A stretch of DNA of 64,000 nucleotides, taken from positions 186,001-250,000 of the forward strand of contig CANMPL010000003.1 of assembly GCA_947499715.1 (NCBI GenBank). Direction: 5' to 3'. Source of the DNA: an uncultured Paracoccaceae bacterium. Its GTDB lineage: Bacteria > Pseudomonadota > Alphaproteobacteria > Rhodobacterales > Rhodobacteraceae. Positions 54,882 through 64,000 of the stretch are shown in pieces; position 1 is the first letter of the stretch, and the number at the start of each line of letters is the position of its first letter. The position numbers and the translations under genes are program-made. Under the pieces are notes generated by a model. It was not told the DNA's origin. It did no database searches and saw only the letters and a list, made by a program, of their open reading frames with translations.

Positions 54882-55606
54882 AGACACTGGCGGCGATCCT
54901 TGCGCTGTGGGCGGGTGGTGCGCAGGCGGCCTGCCGACAGGCCTTGGCGCTGGCGCTGGATATCTCCGGCTCTGTCGATGCACAGGAATATCTGTTGCAA
55001 CGCAATGGCCTGGCGGCCGCACTCAGCAGTGAGGCGGTGCAAGAGGTCCTTTTTGCCCCCGGTGGCGCGCCGACCCGGATCACCGTGTTTGAATGGTCAG
55101 GCCCAAGCGAACAGGCCCTGATTGTGCCATGGATCACCCTGACGGACCCCGCCGCATTGGCCAGGGTGATCGGGATCCTGCAAAGCACACCCCGCCCGGT
55201 GCAAAGCCCGACCACCGCGATTGGCCCGGCCCTTTTGACCGGGCTGGATCTGCTTGCGACGCAAAGCGATTGCTGGAAGCGGACCTTGGACATTTCCGGC
55301 GATGGCAAGGCAAACACAGGGCCATTGCCACAAACCATCACCCTGCCCCAAAACCTGTCTGACGTCGTAATCAATGCCTTGGTCATCGGCGTTGCCGAAC
55401 GACCCGGCGGAAACTGGGGCGCGGGGATCCAGGAATTGTCCAGCTATTTTGAGGCTTATGTCATCCGCGGCCCTGACGCCTTTGTCGAGGTCGCCCTTGG
55501 CTATGATGACTACGCAGATGCGATGGAACGCAAGCTGCTGCGCGAGCTTGAAACTCTCGCAACGTCCAGAATGCAGCCGAACGCCCTTCATCTTTCTTCT
55601 GAATAA
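54878..55606 (+). CDS. DUF1194 secreted vWA-like protein 2
   Basis: A 242-residue paralogue with signal peptide cleaved after AGGAQA (residue 17), mature start CRQALALALDISGSVD (Asp27, Ser29, Ser31) and a closing AFVEVALGYDDYADAMERKL that matches FLEVAQGFENYADAMERKL in the first copy. The tandem pair, its ATGA coupling and the shared end motif show an old duplication. Exported proteins with a metal-binding vWA fold could bind partner proteins in the periplasm. A hydrophilic C-terminal tail follows. Confidence 0.88.
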   Translation: MKTLAAILALWAGGAQAACRQALALALDISGSVDAQEYLLQRNGLAAALSSEAVQEVLFAPGGAPTRITVFEWSGPSEQALIVPWITLTDPAALARVIGILQSTPRPVQSPTTAIGPALLTGLDLLATQSDCWKRTLDISGDGKANTGPLPQTITLPQNLSDVVINALVIGVAERPGGNWGAGIQELSSYFEAYVIRGPDAFVEVALGYDDYADAMERKLLRELETLATSRMQPNALHLSSE

Positions 55607-55713
55607 AAATATGCCCGCGCGGCGCGCTCCCGCACCCTCACCCCGCGCTGAACTTGAAATTCTTTGTCGCGCTGCGGCACAGACCAGAATGTCGTGCGGC
55701 GCAGCCGCCCCTT

Positions 55714-56235
55714 TTAATAGATATAGCGGATCTGTTCGGTCCAATAACGTTCCATCCGACGCAGGGAAGAGATGATATCGTCGATCCCCTGTTGATCCAT
55801 CACGCCGCGCGTCACCAGACCATCCGCATGGGTGGCAAAAAGCTTGCCCACGATCAGCCGGATTTCCCGCCCCTTCGCGGTCAGACTGACACGAACGGAC
55901 CGGCGGTCCACTTCGCTGCGCTGATGATGCATATAGCCGCTATCCACCAGTTTCTTGAGGTTATAGCTGACGTTGCTGCCCTGATAGTATCCACGCGATT
56001 TCAACTCGCCTGCGGTGACTTCGTTTTCGCCGATGTTAAACAGCAAAAGTGCCTGCACGGCGTTGATTTCCAGCACGCCTACACGTTCAAATTCATCCTT
56101 GATCACATCCAGCAACAGGCGATGCAGCCGTTCCACCAGCGTCAGGCTGTCAAGATAGCTGGACATGAACGCAGTATTGGCCGCTGAAAGCTCTGCCTCT
56201 GCCGGGATTTGTTTCAGGTTCGTATGCAAGGTCAT
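55714..56235 (-). CDS. ldtR: MarR-family regulator LdtR
   Basis: The 173-residue winged-helix protein matches LdtR, a MarR-type regulator conserved in Rhizobiales and Rhodobacterales that controls an L,D-transpeptidase and stress tolerance in Liberibacter. Diagnostic blocks are ESLTLVERLHR-like YLDSLTLVERLHRLLLDVI, EINAVQALLLFNIG, YYQGSNVSYNLKKLV and RRSVRVSLTAKG. ATG 56235 follows GGAGG; an upstream GTG would overlap that site. Its targets here are not visible. Confidence 0.9.
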   Translation of the reverse strand: MTLHTNLKQIPAEAELSAANTAFMSSYLDSLTLVERLHRLLLDVIKDEFERVGVLEINAVQALLLFNIGENEVTAGELKSRGYYQGSNVSYNLKKLVDSGYMHHQRSEVDRRSVRVSLTAKGREIRLIVGKLFATHADGLVTRGVMDQQGIDDIISSLRRMERYWTEQIRYIY

Positions 56236-56290
56236 GCGGGCCTCCGATTCCACTTAGACCCCCAAATGAACGAAAAACCCGAAGAATCAG

Positions 56291-58251
<1,961 letters not shown>

Positions 58252-58407
58252 GCCGCTTTTGACACATTCTAAGGTCCATAAACGGCTGTTTTGATGCAGC
58301 GTCCGAGATTATTCTTGGCTTCATGCAAGCAAGCAATCGTGGCTCAGGCCGCCAACTATCAGGATGCGCAATCAAAACGGCCGCGTATTTTCATGTAACG
58401 AGGTCTG

Positions 58408-58797
58408 TTAAGATTGCGATGCAACCTTCAAGGCCCGCACGGACAGGATCAGGCAGATGACGTCCAATGCAAGAAACACGAGCAACACCATCAGCGTGCT
58501 GCTGCTTCCAGTGTTGATCGCGCCAATGACATCGCCACCTTCCCGGCACACGCTTCCCAGGAAAACCAGTACGTAAGCTTGTGGTGTCCTGAACCAAATG
58601 GCCAAAACCGTGACAAGCGCCATTCCGAGTGTCCGACCCGCCCAAGCGCCCGCAATCATATCACCGCCGTCGACGTATCCGACCGCTGTGGTTGGATCCA
58701 CCAATCCAGTGATGCCAAGATATATGCCGATCAGAGCAAGGATCCCACCGTATATCATAACAAATAGAGGGATGCCCTCGGGCTTTAAGTTTTTCAC
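58408..58797 (-). CDS. Hypothetical four-helix membrane protein
   Basis: A 129-residue membrane protein with hydrophobic segments at about 10-30, 50-68, 72-88 and 98-120. It starts MKNLKPEGIPLFVMIYGG from a GTG at 58797 that lies seven bases after AAGG; a TTG 14 codons upstream has no such site. No family was recognised. Sits alone downstream of the aminotransferase. Confidence 0.65.
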   Translation of the reverse strand: MKNLKPEGIPLFVMIYGGILALIGIYLGITGLVDPTTAVGYVDGGDMIAGAWAGRTLGMALVTVLAIWFRTPQAYVLVFLGSVCREGGDVIGAINTGSSSTLMVLLVFLALDVICLILSVRALKVASQS

Positions 58798-59321
58798 ACT
58801 AACTGACCTTCGTTTGTCGTTGGGAGTCGTCGTCTTCAAGACACGCTAATAAGAGTATGAAGACAATACAAGGCGACACACACCCGCCATCCCCGCATAC
58901 CAACGCGACCCGTTTTGGGGTCTATTTCGTCGAAATTGATCAACGCGTTTTTGAGAATTGCCCATCAAGAACTATCGTTCCGATGGGGGTAAGGTCGAGG
59001 CCATTGGCCGCGCGGACGGAAAGGGCGGCTTTGTCTGCATTGTGTTAGTTCGCCCATCATCTAACTTTGCGGGCGCAGCGAATGGCCGATTCGACGCGCC
59101 GCATTCGAGGTCGGCAGTGAGCCCGAGGTGGAAGTTCACTGGTTAGTTTTATTCAAGCACAGCCCGCAGCAAATCGATATCCTGGATCTTCTTCTGATTA
59201 AAAAACTCGTTGCAGTTTTCTAGCTTTTTTCACACTTCCGAAGTTGGCTATTAATGGAAAGGAAGTTGGCTTAGGCTTGCGATAGCCAAAAGCAATGGCT
59301 GCGCCTTTTGGAAAATTTTTG
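58798..59321. other. Gene-less AT-richer stretch
   Basis: About 520 bp with no credible gene. Short frames on both strands lack ribosome sites and coding character. A run near 59050-59150 resembles decayed intergenic repeat DNA often seen in roseobacters. It may mark the left border of an inserted segment containing the acetyltransferase and RidA genes. Confidence 0.5.
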
Positions 59322-60155
59322 ATGGATTTGTCCGACTATCTTGCGAGGATTGGCTATGTCGGCTCCGTTGCTCCGACATATTCATGCCTCGCCGCTATTC
59401 ATCGCGCCCATGCTTTCTCAATCCCTTACGAAAATCTCGACATTATACTTGGTCGCGGTGTCGATTTTGATCTTGAGCGAATACAAACAAAGCTAGTGTC
59501 AAACCCGCGGGGTGGCTGGTGCTACGAAACCCATATTTTGCTGGAATGGGCCCTGCGCGAGATTGGCTTTGATGTTCTGACGGTGACAGGGGGAATTTAT
59601 CGAGATCGGCGGGGTGATGAGATGCTGGGCAATCACACTGCGCTGCTTGTTCGGTTGGACCAAGTCTACCTCGCCGATCTCGGGTTGGGGGACGGGATTC
59701 GTGATCCGATTCCGCTGGTCGAAGGCACCTATGATCAGGGCTCTCTTAGCTTCCGACTTGAAAGCTTGCCCGACGGCTATTGGCGGTTTCACAATCATCC
59801 GCTTGCACGCCCCACGAACTTCGACTTTCTCGAAGCTCCGGCGGACTGGACGCTGCTCGGGCGCCAAAACCATTTTCAACAAACGGACAGTTCCTCGGCT
59901 CTCAGCGCTAATTTCGTTTGCCAGATTATGAAGCCAGAGTCTGTCACCTGCCTCACGGGTCGGATGTTGAGAATAAAGACAGCATCGGGCACAACCAAAT
60001 CGCTGATCTTGGAAGAAGAATTTGAGGACGTTCTGTTTCGAATATTCGGAATTTATGACACTGAATTACGATCGATTTGGCCGAAGGTGGCGGCACGTCA
60101 CGAGCAACTTTTTGGGCAGCAGACGGCGGATCAGATCGACTACACAGATTTCTGA
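59322..60155 (+). CDS. Arylamine N-acetyltransferase
   Basis: A 277-residue NAT that moves acetyl from CoA to arylamines or hydrazines. The catalytic triad is present: Cys67 in RGGWCYE, His105 in GNHTALLV and Asp119 in LADLGLGD. ATG 59322 was chosen because it gives the family start MDLSDYLARIGY; the ATG at 59295 lacks a ribosome site. Base composition is AT-richer than the flanks, hinting at acquisition. Confidence 0.92.
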   Translation: MDLSDYLARIGYVGSVAPTYSCLAAIHRAHAFSIPYENLDIILGRGVDFDLERIQTKLVSNPRGGWCYETHILLEWALREIGFDVLTVTGGIYRDRRGDEMLGNHTALLVRLDQVYLADLGLGDGIRDPIPLVEGTYDQGSLSFRLESLPDGYWRFHNHPLARPTNFDFLEAPADWTLLGRQNHFQQTDSSSALSANFVCQIMKPESVTCLTGRMLRIKTASGTTKSLILEEEFEDVLFRIFGIYDTELRSIWPKVAARHEQLFGQQTADQIDYTDF

Positions 60156-60321
60156 ACTGGCGTCGGGGTTGTCTGCGTTGCAGTCTTCCAACGTGGTGAA
60201 GTGCTGCGCTCATGGCCCGACGTCCGCTATGCGGGCTGCAACTGCAGCATCTTGAACGACGGGCGAAAATCCGCAATAGGCCGTTCTCGCCGCGATCTGG
60301 GCCCTCCATTAAGATGCTGCG

Positions 60322-60391
60322 GTTGTTCCGAGGACTGCTCCGAACCCAATGAAGACATTCATCCTCAATGGGTTTAGCCTATCGGAACAAC
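60322..60391 (+). promoter_or_regulatory. Long hairpin upstream of the RidA gene
   Basis: GTTGTTCCGA (60322-60331) pairs perfectly with TCGGAACAAC (60382-60391), and an inner AACCCA/TGGGTT pair (60343/60369) extends with one mismatch. It ends 21 bases before the RidA start. It could be an operator, an RNA leader or a decayed repeat. Confidence 0.5.
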
Positions 60392-60411
60392 TGCTGAACT
60401 GAGGACAATGC

Positions 60412-60897
60412 ATGCCGACACCTGAAAGCAGATTGGAACAACTGGGTCTGAAACTGCCGCAACCGACCAAGCTCCCAGAGGGCTTACACTTACCCTTCAA
60501 GTTCGTGAACATCAGAGGTGATCGGGCGCTTTTTTCGGGACATCCCAAAAGTGCAATGGATGGTAGTATTGCGGGTCCCTTTGGAGTTGTCGGAGCCGAC
60601 ATCACAACAGATCAAGGATATATGGAAGCCCGCGAAGTGGCGCTGAGCGTGTTTGCGAACCTCAAGGCAGAAATTGGTGAATTGTCGCGAATAGTGGGAT
60701 GGGTCCGCGTCTTTGGAATGGTGACGTCTGCGCCAAGCTATTCGGAGCAACATGTTGTCGTGAATGGATTTAGCGACCTTGTCATTGAGGTGTTCGGCAA
60801 AGACGTTGGTCGGCACGCACGCTCTGCAATAGGCGTATCTGGGTTGCCGCTGGGCTTTGCAATGGAAATTGAGGGCGAGGTACTGATCGCGCCTTGA
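60412..60897 (+). CDS. RidA/YjgF family protein
   Basis: The 161-residue protein matches the RidA/YER057c/UK114 superfamily in its longer YjgF-like form: VNIRGDRALFSGHPK, GYMEAREVALSVFANLKAEI, and ARSAIGVSGLPLGFAMEIEG, in which the Arg that binds the imine carboxylate is present (HARSAIG). It may deaminate reactive enamines or imines, or act on an unknown ligand. GAGGACA precedes the ATG. It follows the NAT gene after an AT-rich gap. Confidence 0.9.
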   Translation: MPTPESRLEQLGLKLPQPTKLPEGLHLPFKFVNIRGDRALFSGHPKSAMDGSIAGPFGVVGADITTDQGYMEAREVALSVFANLKAEIGELSRIVGWVRVFGMVTSAPSYSEQHVVVNGFSDLVIEVFGKDVGRHARSAIGVSGLPLGFAMEIEGEVLIAP

Positions 60898-61008
60898 ACG
60901 CGATAGATCCAATTTGTCCCGCATCGCAGGCACCTGCCGCCCGTCCATGCATGCATCTGGCGCAAGCCCCCTGCCCCTGCTAACCTCTCGCAAAAGACCG
61001 AGGCGCAG

Positions 61009-61425
61009 ATGAGCGACGACCTACCAGATTACTACTTTCGGATCCGCGAGAATGGCGCGGCTGTGTTCCGCGTGGACACCGAAAACCGCCAGCGGCGGAT
61101 TGAGCTGGATCAGGTGGCCGTGGTCAACGTCAAGAATGGCGAAGTGAAGCCGCACGGCGATCACCAACTCTCTGAGGCGGATATTGCCGCCATTCAGGAA
61201 TGGCTGGACCAACGTGTCGCCCTGCTGGCGCAGCGGGATATGGATGATATCCACCGGGCGGTGGATTACCTTAACATCACCACGCAATGGGTGCAGTCCA
61301 AGGCCCGCGATGACCAGTTGGAAGAGGTCACGGACCGTTTGCTTTTGGCGATGCATGACCTGCGCACGTTGTTGGTGCGCAAAAAGTCAGAGCGTCTGTT
61401 GTCGGACGACGACAGCAGCGACTAG
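61009..61425 (+). CDS. Conserved hypothetical protein
   Basis: A 138-residue acidic cytosolic protein, MSDDLPDYYFRIRENGAAVF to SERLLSDDDSSD. The N-terminal half looks beta (RVDTENRQRRIELDQVAVVN), and the C-terminal half is a helical pair (DIAAIQEWLDQRVALLAQRD, LEEVTDRLLLAMHDLRTLLV). It recalls small conserved Rhodobacterales proteins of unknown function. Its stop lies three bases before the AT-rich palindrome. Confidence 0.78.
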   Translation: MSDDLPDYYFRIRENGAAVFRVDTENRQRRIELDQVAVVNVKNGEVKPHGDHQLSEADIAAIQEWLDQRVALLAQRDMDDIHRAVDYLNITTQWVQSKARDDQLEEVTDRLLLAMHDLRTLLVRKKSERLLSDDDSSD

Positions 61426-61428
61426 GGG

Positions 61429-61451
61429 AAAAATTTTCGCCGAAAATTTTT
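61429..61451. repeat. 23-nt AT-rich palindrome, copy 2 (possible bidirectional terminator)
   Basis: AAAAATTTTCG and its complement CGAAAATTTTT flank a single central C, matching copy 1 at 1639-1661 in length and design. It lies between two convergent stops (61425 and 61460), where its T-rich arms would serve as terminator for both genes. Confidence 0.78.
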
Positions 61452-61459
61452 GGGCGCGC

Positions 61460-62821
61460 CTAGGCAGGTCGTGCGATGTGGCTTGAGCCGCGCCAAAAGC
61501 GCCATGACATCAGGACACCTGCCACAGTCAGCCCCACCACCAGCCCGAGCCAAAGCCCCACAGGCCCCATGCCAAACGTAAATGCCAACAGATAGCTGCA
61601 CGGCAGGCCAATGATCCAATAGCTGACCACTGCCATGACCATCGGCACAGCGGTGTCCTGCACCCCGCGCAACAATCCAAGCGTCATGACCTGCAAGGCA
61701 TCCACCGCCTGAAACAACGCAGCCAAGGCCACAAGGGTCACGCCGATACGCAACAGCGCATCGCGCTGGGGTTCATCGGGGTCGATGAAGGCGCCGACCA
61801 AAAGATCCGGCACGGTCAGGAACAACGTCACGGTGAAGACAACAAAGGCCCCCGAAAGCGCAATCGCGGCGATTCCGCCCTGGCGCAGGCCGGGTTCATC
61901 CATCCGGCCCAAGGCGCGGCCCGCCCGCACGGTCGCTGCCTGCGACAGGCCGATGTGGACCATGAACATCACACTGGCAAGCTGGATCGCGATGCCGTGG
62001 GCGGCAAGCTCAAGCGCGCCGATCCAGCCCATCATGACGGCAGAGGCTGCAAACAGCCCGCCCTCGGCCAGAGACGTCAGCCCGATCGGCACGCCAAGGC
62101 GGAAGACGCGGGCCATGACCTCGGGATCGGGGCGCAGAGCGTTGCGAAAGATCTCATATTCCGGCAGGCGGCGCAGGATATAGGCCACCAGCACGACGAC
62201 GGTGGCGACCTGAACCAAGACAGAGGCGATGGCCGCACCGCGCAGGCCCAATTCAGGCGCACCGAAGTTGCCAAAGATCAGCAGGTAATTGACCACGACG
62301 TTCAACAGTGCCGCGACAATCGTGGACCACAGGATGATGGCGGTATGTTCCAGCCCGGCCAGAAACGACTTGAATGCCATGACGATCAGCGCAGGCACCA
62401 TGCCAAGGACGGCGATGTGCAGATAATCCTGGGACGCCGCGGCCACGACCGGATCCTGACCGATGGCCAGCATGATGCGTTCGGAAAAGATGAACGGGAT
62501 CGAGACGGCGACGCCGTAGAAGATCGAAAGCCAGACCGCCATGCGGGTCGCACGACGGGCGGTTTGGGTGTCCCCCGCCTCGGCCGCCGCAGCGACCAGC
62601 GGCGTTACCGCAAAGCCGAAACCGGCACCGACGATAAACAACACAAAGAACATGGTGCTGGCGATGGTCACCGCAGCAAGGGCCGTCACATCATACCAGC
62701 CCAGCATGATCGTATCGGTCATATGGATCGCGAACTGCGCCAGATTGGAGGCAATCAGCGGCAGGCCCAGTTTCAGGACGGCACGGGTGTGCTGGGGATA
62801 TGTCTGGGCCACGGGTTGCAT
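61460..62821 (-). CDS. MATE family efflux transporter
   Basis: A 453-residue protein with twelve helices in two six-helix halves, as in NorM. It starts MQPVAQTYPQHTRAVLKLGL, PLIASNLAQFAIHMTDTIML being the conserved first helix pair with the MATE MxDTI-like motif. It likely exports cationic drugs or metabolites using Na+ or H+. It follows the NicO gene on the same strand after 38 bases, without evident functional link. Confidence 0.94.
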   Translation of the reverse strand: MQPVAQTYPQHTRAVLKLGLPLIASNLAQFAIHMTDTIMLGWYDVTALAAVTIASTMFFVLFIVGAGFGFAVTPLVAAAAEAGDTQTARRATRMAVWLSIFYGVAVSIPFIFSERIMLAIGQDPVVAAASQDYLHIAVLGMVPALIVMAFKSFLAGLEHTAIILWSTIVAALLNVVVNYLLIFGNFGAPELGLRGAAIASVLVQVATVVVLVAYILRRLPEYEIFRNALRPDPEVMARVFRLGVPIGLTSLAEGGLFAASAVMMGWIGALELAAHGIAIQLASVMFMVHIGLSQAATVRAGRALGRMDEPGLRQGGIAAIALSGAFVVFTVTLFLTVPDLLVGAFIDPDEPQRDALLRIGVTLVALAALFQAVDALQVMTLGLLRGVQDTAVPMVMAVVSYWIIGLPCSYLLAFTFGMGPVGLWLGLVVGLTVAGVLMSWRFWRGSSHIARPA

Positions 62822-62859
62822 GCCCTAGGCCTACGCCCGGGGTCAGGCGTGGTAAAGCA

Positions 62860-63771
62860 CTAGATTGCGCGCACCAGCAGTTGCAGGGCCAATGTGGTGA
62901 CCAGCAGACCGGCCAAGACCTCTGCCCCGGCCATCAGGCGCGCGGTGCTGCGCGAAGAGGCCGCCTGCGCCAGCGCGCTTTCTCGAAAGCCAACAGCCGC
63001 CAGTGCTACAAGCACGGTGACCGATGCGGTGCCAAGCCCCATCACCAGCGCACCGATCACCCCTGCCCAGTCAAGGTTCAGCCGCCACGTCAGGATCAGC
63101 AGGAACAGCGCCCCGGTACAGGGACGCGCGGCGATGGCCCCGATCACCACAAGCGCGTCCCGCAGCGACCTGACAGAGGCCGCCTGATCCACGGTTGGGC
63201 CATGGGCATGGCCACAGGTATCACAATGGCCGCCCCCATGGTCGTGGGCGTGGTCATGGTCATGGTGGTGATGGACCGGTTTGCGCGTGATCTTGCGCAA
63301 GCCACGCAGCAAAAGCCAAAGCCCAACCCCGGCGATCAGCGCATAGCTGAGCGGGGCCATGATATCATCGGCCAGACCGGTCATCTGGTCCCGGCCCCAG
63401 CCAAGCAGCCACACGCCCGCATAGACCAGCACGATCGCCGTCACCGCCTGCGCCAGCGATGACGCCACAGCGAGGCCGGCAAGCCGTGCGGCGGGCACGC
63501 GCGCGCCCAAACCGTAGCCGCCGATCACCAGTTTGCCATGGCCCGGACCGGCGGCATGCACAAACCCATAGGCAAAGCACAGCCCCCAAAGCGAGGCCAA
63601 GGCGCCCGGCTCTCCGCCGCGCAGCGCGCGCAGGGCCCCGGCCATGGCGTTTTGCACATCGCGTTGCGTCGCCGCCGCCCAGCGGCTGACCTGATCGGCC
63701 CCGCCCATGCCCCAAAGCCAGACCGCAAGCGCGACCAGCAAGGTCAAAAGGATCAAAGCGGCGCGGCGCAT
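62860..63771 (-). CDS. NicO-family nickel/cobalt transporter
   Basis: A 303-residue multi-span protein of the NicO/RcnA-like family. The first helix is followed by [12 protein letters not shown], with the HxxxxGH-type motif that binds metal. A cytoplasmic or periplasmic loop is His/Asp-rich ([19 protein letters not shown]), a metal-collecting region. It probably moves Ni2+ or Co2+ out of or into the cell. Its first 19 bases overlap the end of the DUF1007 gene, with which it forms a pair common in Rhodobacterales. Confidence 0.92.
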   Translation of the reverse strand: MRRAALILLTLLVALAVWLWGMGGADQVSRWAAATQRDVQNAMAGALRALRGGEPGALASLWGLCFAYGFVHAAGPGHGKLVIGGYGLGARVPAARLAGLAVASSLAQAVTAIVLVYAGVWLLGWGRDQMTGLADDIMAPLSYALIAGVGLWLLLRGLRKITRKPVHHHHDHDHAHDHGGGHCDTCGHAHGPTVDQAASVRSLRDALVVIGAIAARPCTGALFLLILTWRLNLDWAGVIGALVMGLGTASVTVLVALAAVGFRESALAQAASSRSTARLMAGAEVLAGLLVTTLALQLLVRAI

Positions 63772-64000
63772 GTCACGGTGATGGTTTCGGCAAATTCGAT
63801 GCCGACTTCGGGAAATTCCTCATCCGGGCCAACATCGCTGGCGGGGCGACCATAGAGCAGTTCTTCGACCAGTGAATAGGCGCGATCAAGATTGGGCGGC
63901 GTGATCGCCGCCTCGCAGTCATCGCGGCCCAGAATCTTGACCGGACCGGCAAGCTGGTAGGCGACATAATAGAACGGATCATAGACCCGGATCGTGAGCG
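63753..64000 (-). CDS. DUF1007 family protein, N-terminal part beyond the window
   Basis: Eighty-two codons of the C-terminus are visible, reading [15 protein letters not shown]... to ITVTCAAPL, stop at 63753-63755. The IRVYDP-Y-YVAY motif and the closing VTC are typical of DUF1007, a secreted protein found beside nickel/cobalt NicO transporters and thought to help in metal handling. The stop overlaps the nicO start by 19 bases, so the two are coupled. The start and signal peptide are off the window. Confidence 0.88.
   Translation of the reverse strand, partial: LTIRVYDPFYYVAYQLAGPVKILGRDDCEAAITPPNLDRAYSLVEELLYGRPASDVGPDEEFPEVGIEFAETITVTCAAPL

Noticed and set aside
58857-59146. Two short frames in the gene-less stretch
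   Set aside because: They overlap each other, lack ribosome sites and show no domain or composition support.

Overview
The window is about 64 kb of chromosome from a marine alphaproteobacterium of the Rhodobacterales (roseobacter group; Loktanella/Yoonia/Sulfitobacter-like). The basis is the GC-rich, short-spaced gene layout and the mix of families: PhaR/PhaP/PhaC/PhaZ, LdtR-type MarR, SdhE, ThyX, DUF2842, DUF6524, DUF1194 and the acidic protein often mislabelled CheA. No rRNA, tRNA, CRISPR array, prophage or complete classical IS was seen.

Layout. 0-6 kb: end of a dockerin-like gene, rpiA, a GST next to an L-serine ammonia-lyase, a methyltransferase, and an EamA transporter overlapping a thiamine pyrophosphokinase tail to tail. 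6-16 kb: a very acidic low-complexity protein, purA with DUF2842, DUF6524, secG, pyrG, a MipA/OmpV barrel, rlmJ and small conserved genes. 16-29 kb: a polyamine/amino-acid uptake and gamma-glutamylation cluster. It holds an ABC ATPase, a THUMP RNA methyltransferase, a binding protein, two permeases, two glutamine-synthetase-like enzymes around a class I amidotransferase, a 36-residue membrane ORF, a PuuB-like oxidase, a PAP2 protein and a class III aminotransferase. 29-34 kb: polyhydroxyalkanoate genes phaR, phaP, phaC and phaZ, with TGC-rich PhaR-type boxes in the phaR, phaP and phaC/phaZ promoter regions. 34-44 kb: katG/oxyR divergent pair, two alpha/beta hydrolases (one with Gly in place of the nucleophile Ser), an MFS symporter, a TbpB-like lipoprotein and thrS.

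44-47 kb: a four-gene bufferin-type operon (DUF2282 precursor, DUF692 MNIO enzyme, DUF2063 partner, DoxX), a recently recognised class of copper-binding modified peptides. A GTAG-headed REP palindrome lies between precursor and enzyme. 47-51 kb: two Spx/ArsC-like proteins around a cold-shock gene, then an accessory islet with a REP-associated tyrosine transposase (RAYT). That RAYT has one inverted REP pair inside its reading frame and another at its 3' end, the first repeat of which supplies the stop codon. An AT-richer orphan gene and thyX follow. 51-58 kb: a TbpB-like lipoprotein overlapping a Slam-like outer-membrane protein (probable type XI secretion pair), gloA, tandem DUF1194 proteins, ldtR, sdhE, an XRE regulator and an aspartate aminotransferase. 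58-64 kb: an AT-richer stretch with an arylamine N-acetyltransferase and a RidA protein, then a conserved hypothetical, a MATE transporter, and a NicO nickel/cobalt transporter with a truncated DUF1007 partner.

The strongest leads are the bufferin operon with its internal REP, the RAYT that has absorbed its own target repeats, the Slam/lipoprotein pair, the 36-residue coupled membrane ORF, and the orphan gene at 49380-50219. Family assignments were made from sequence motifs by eye, with no database search.
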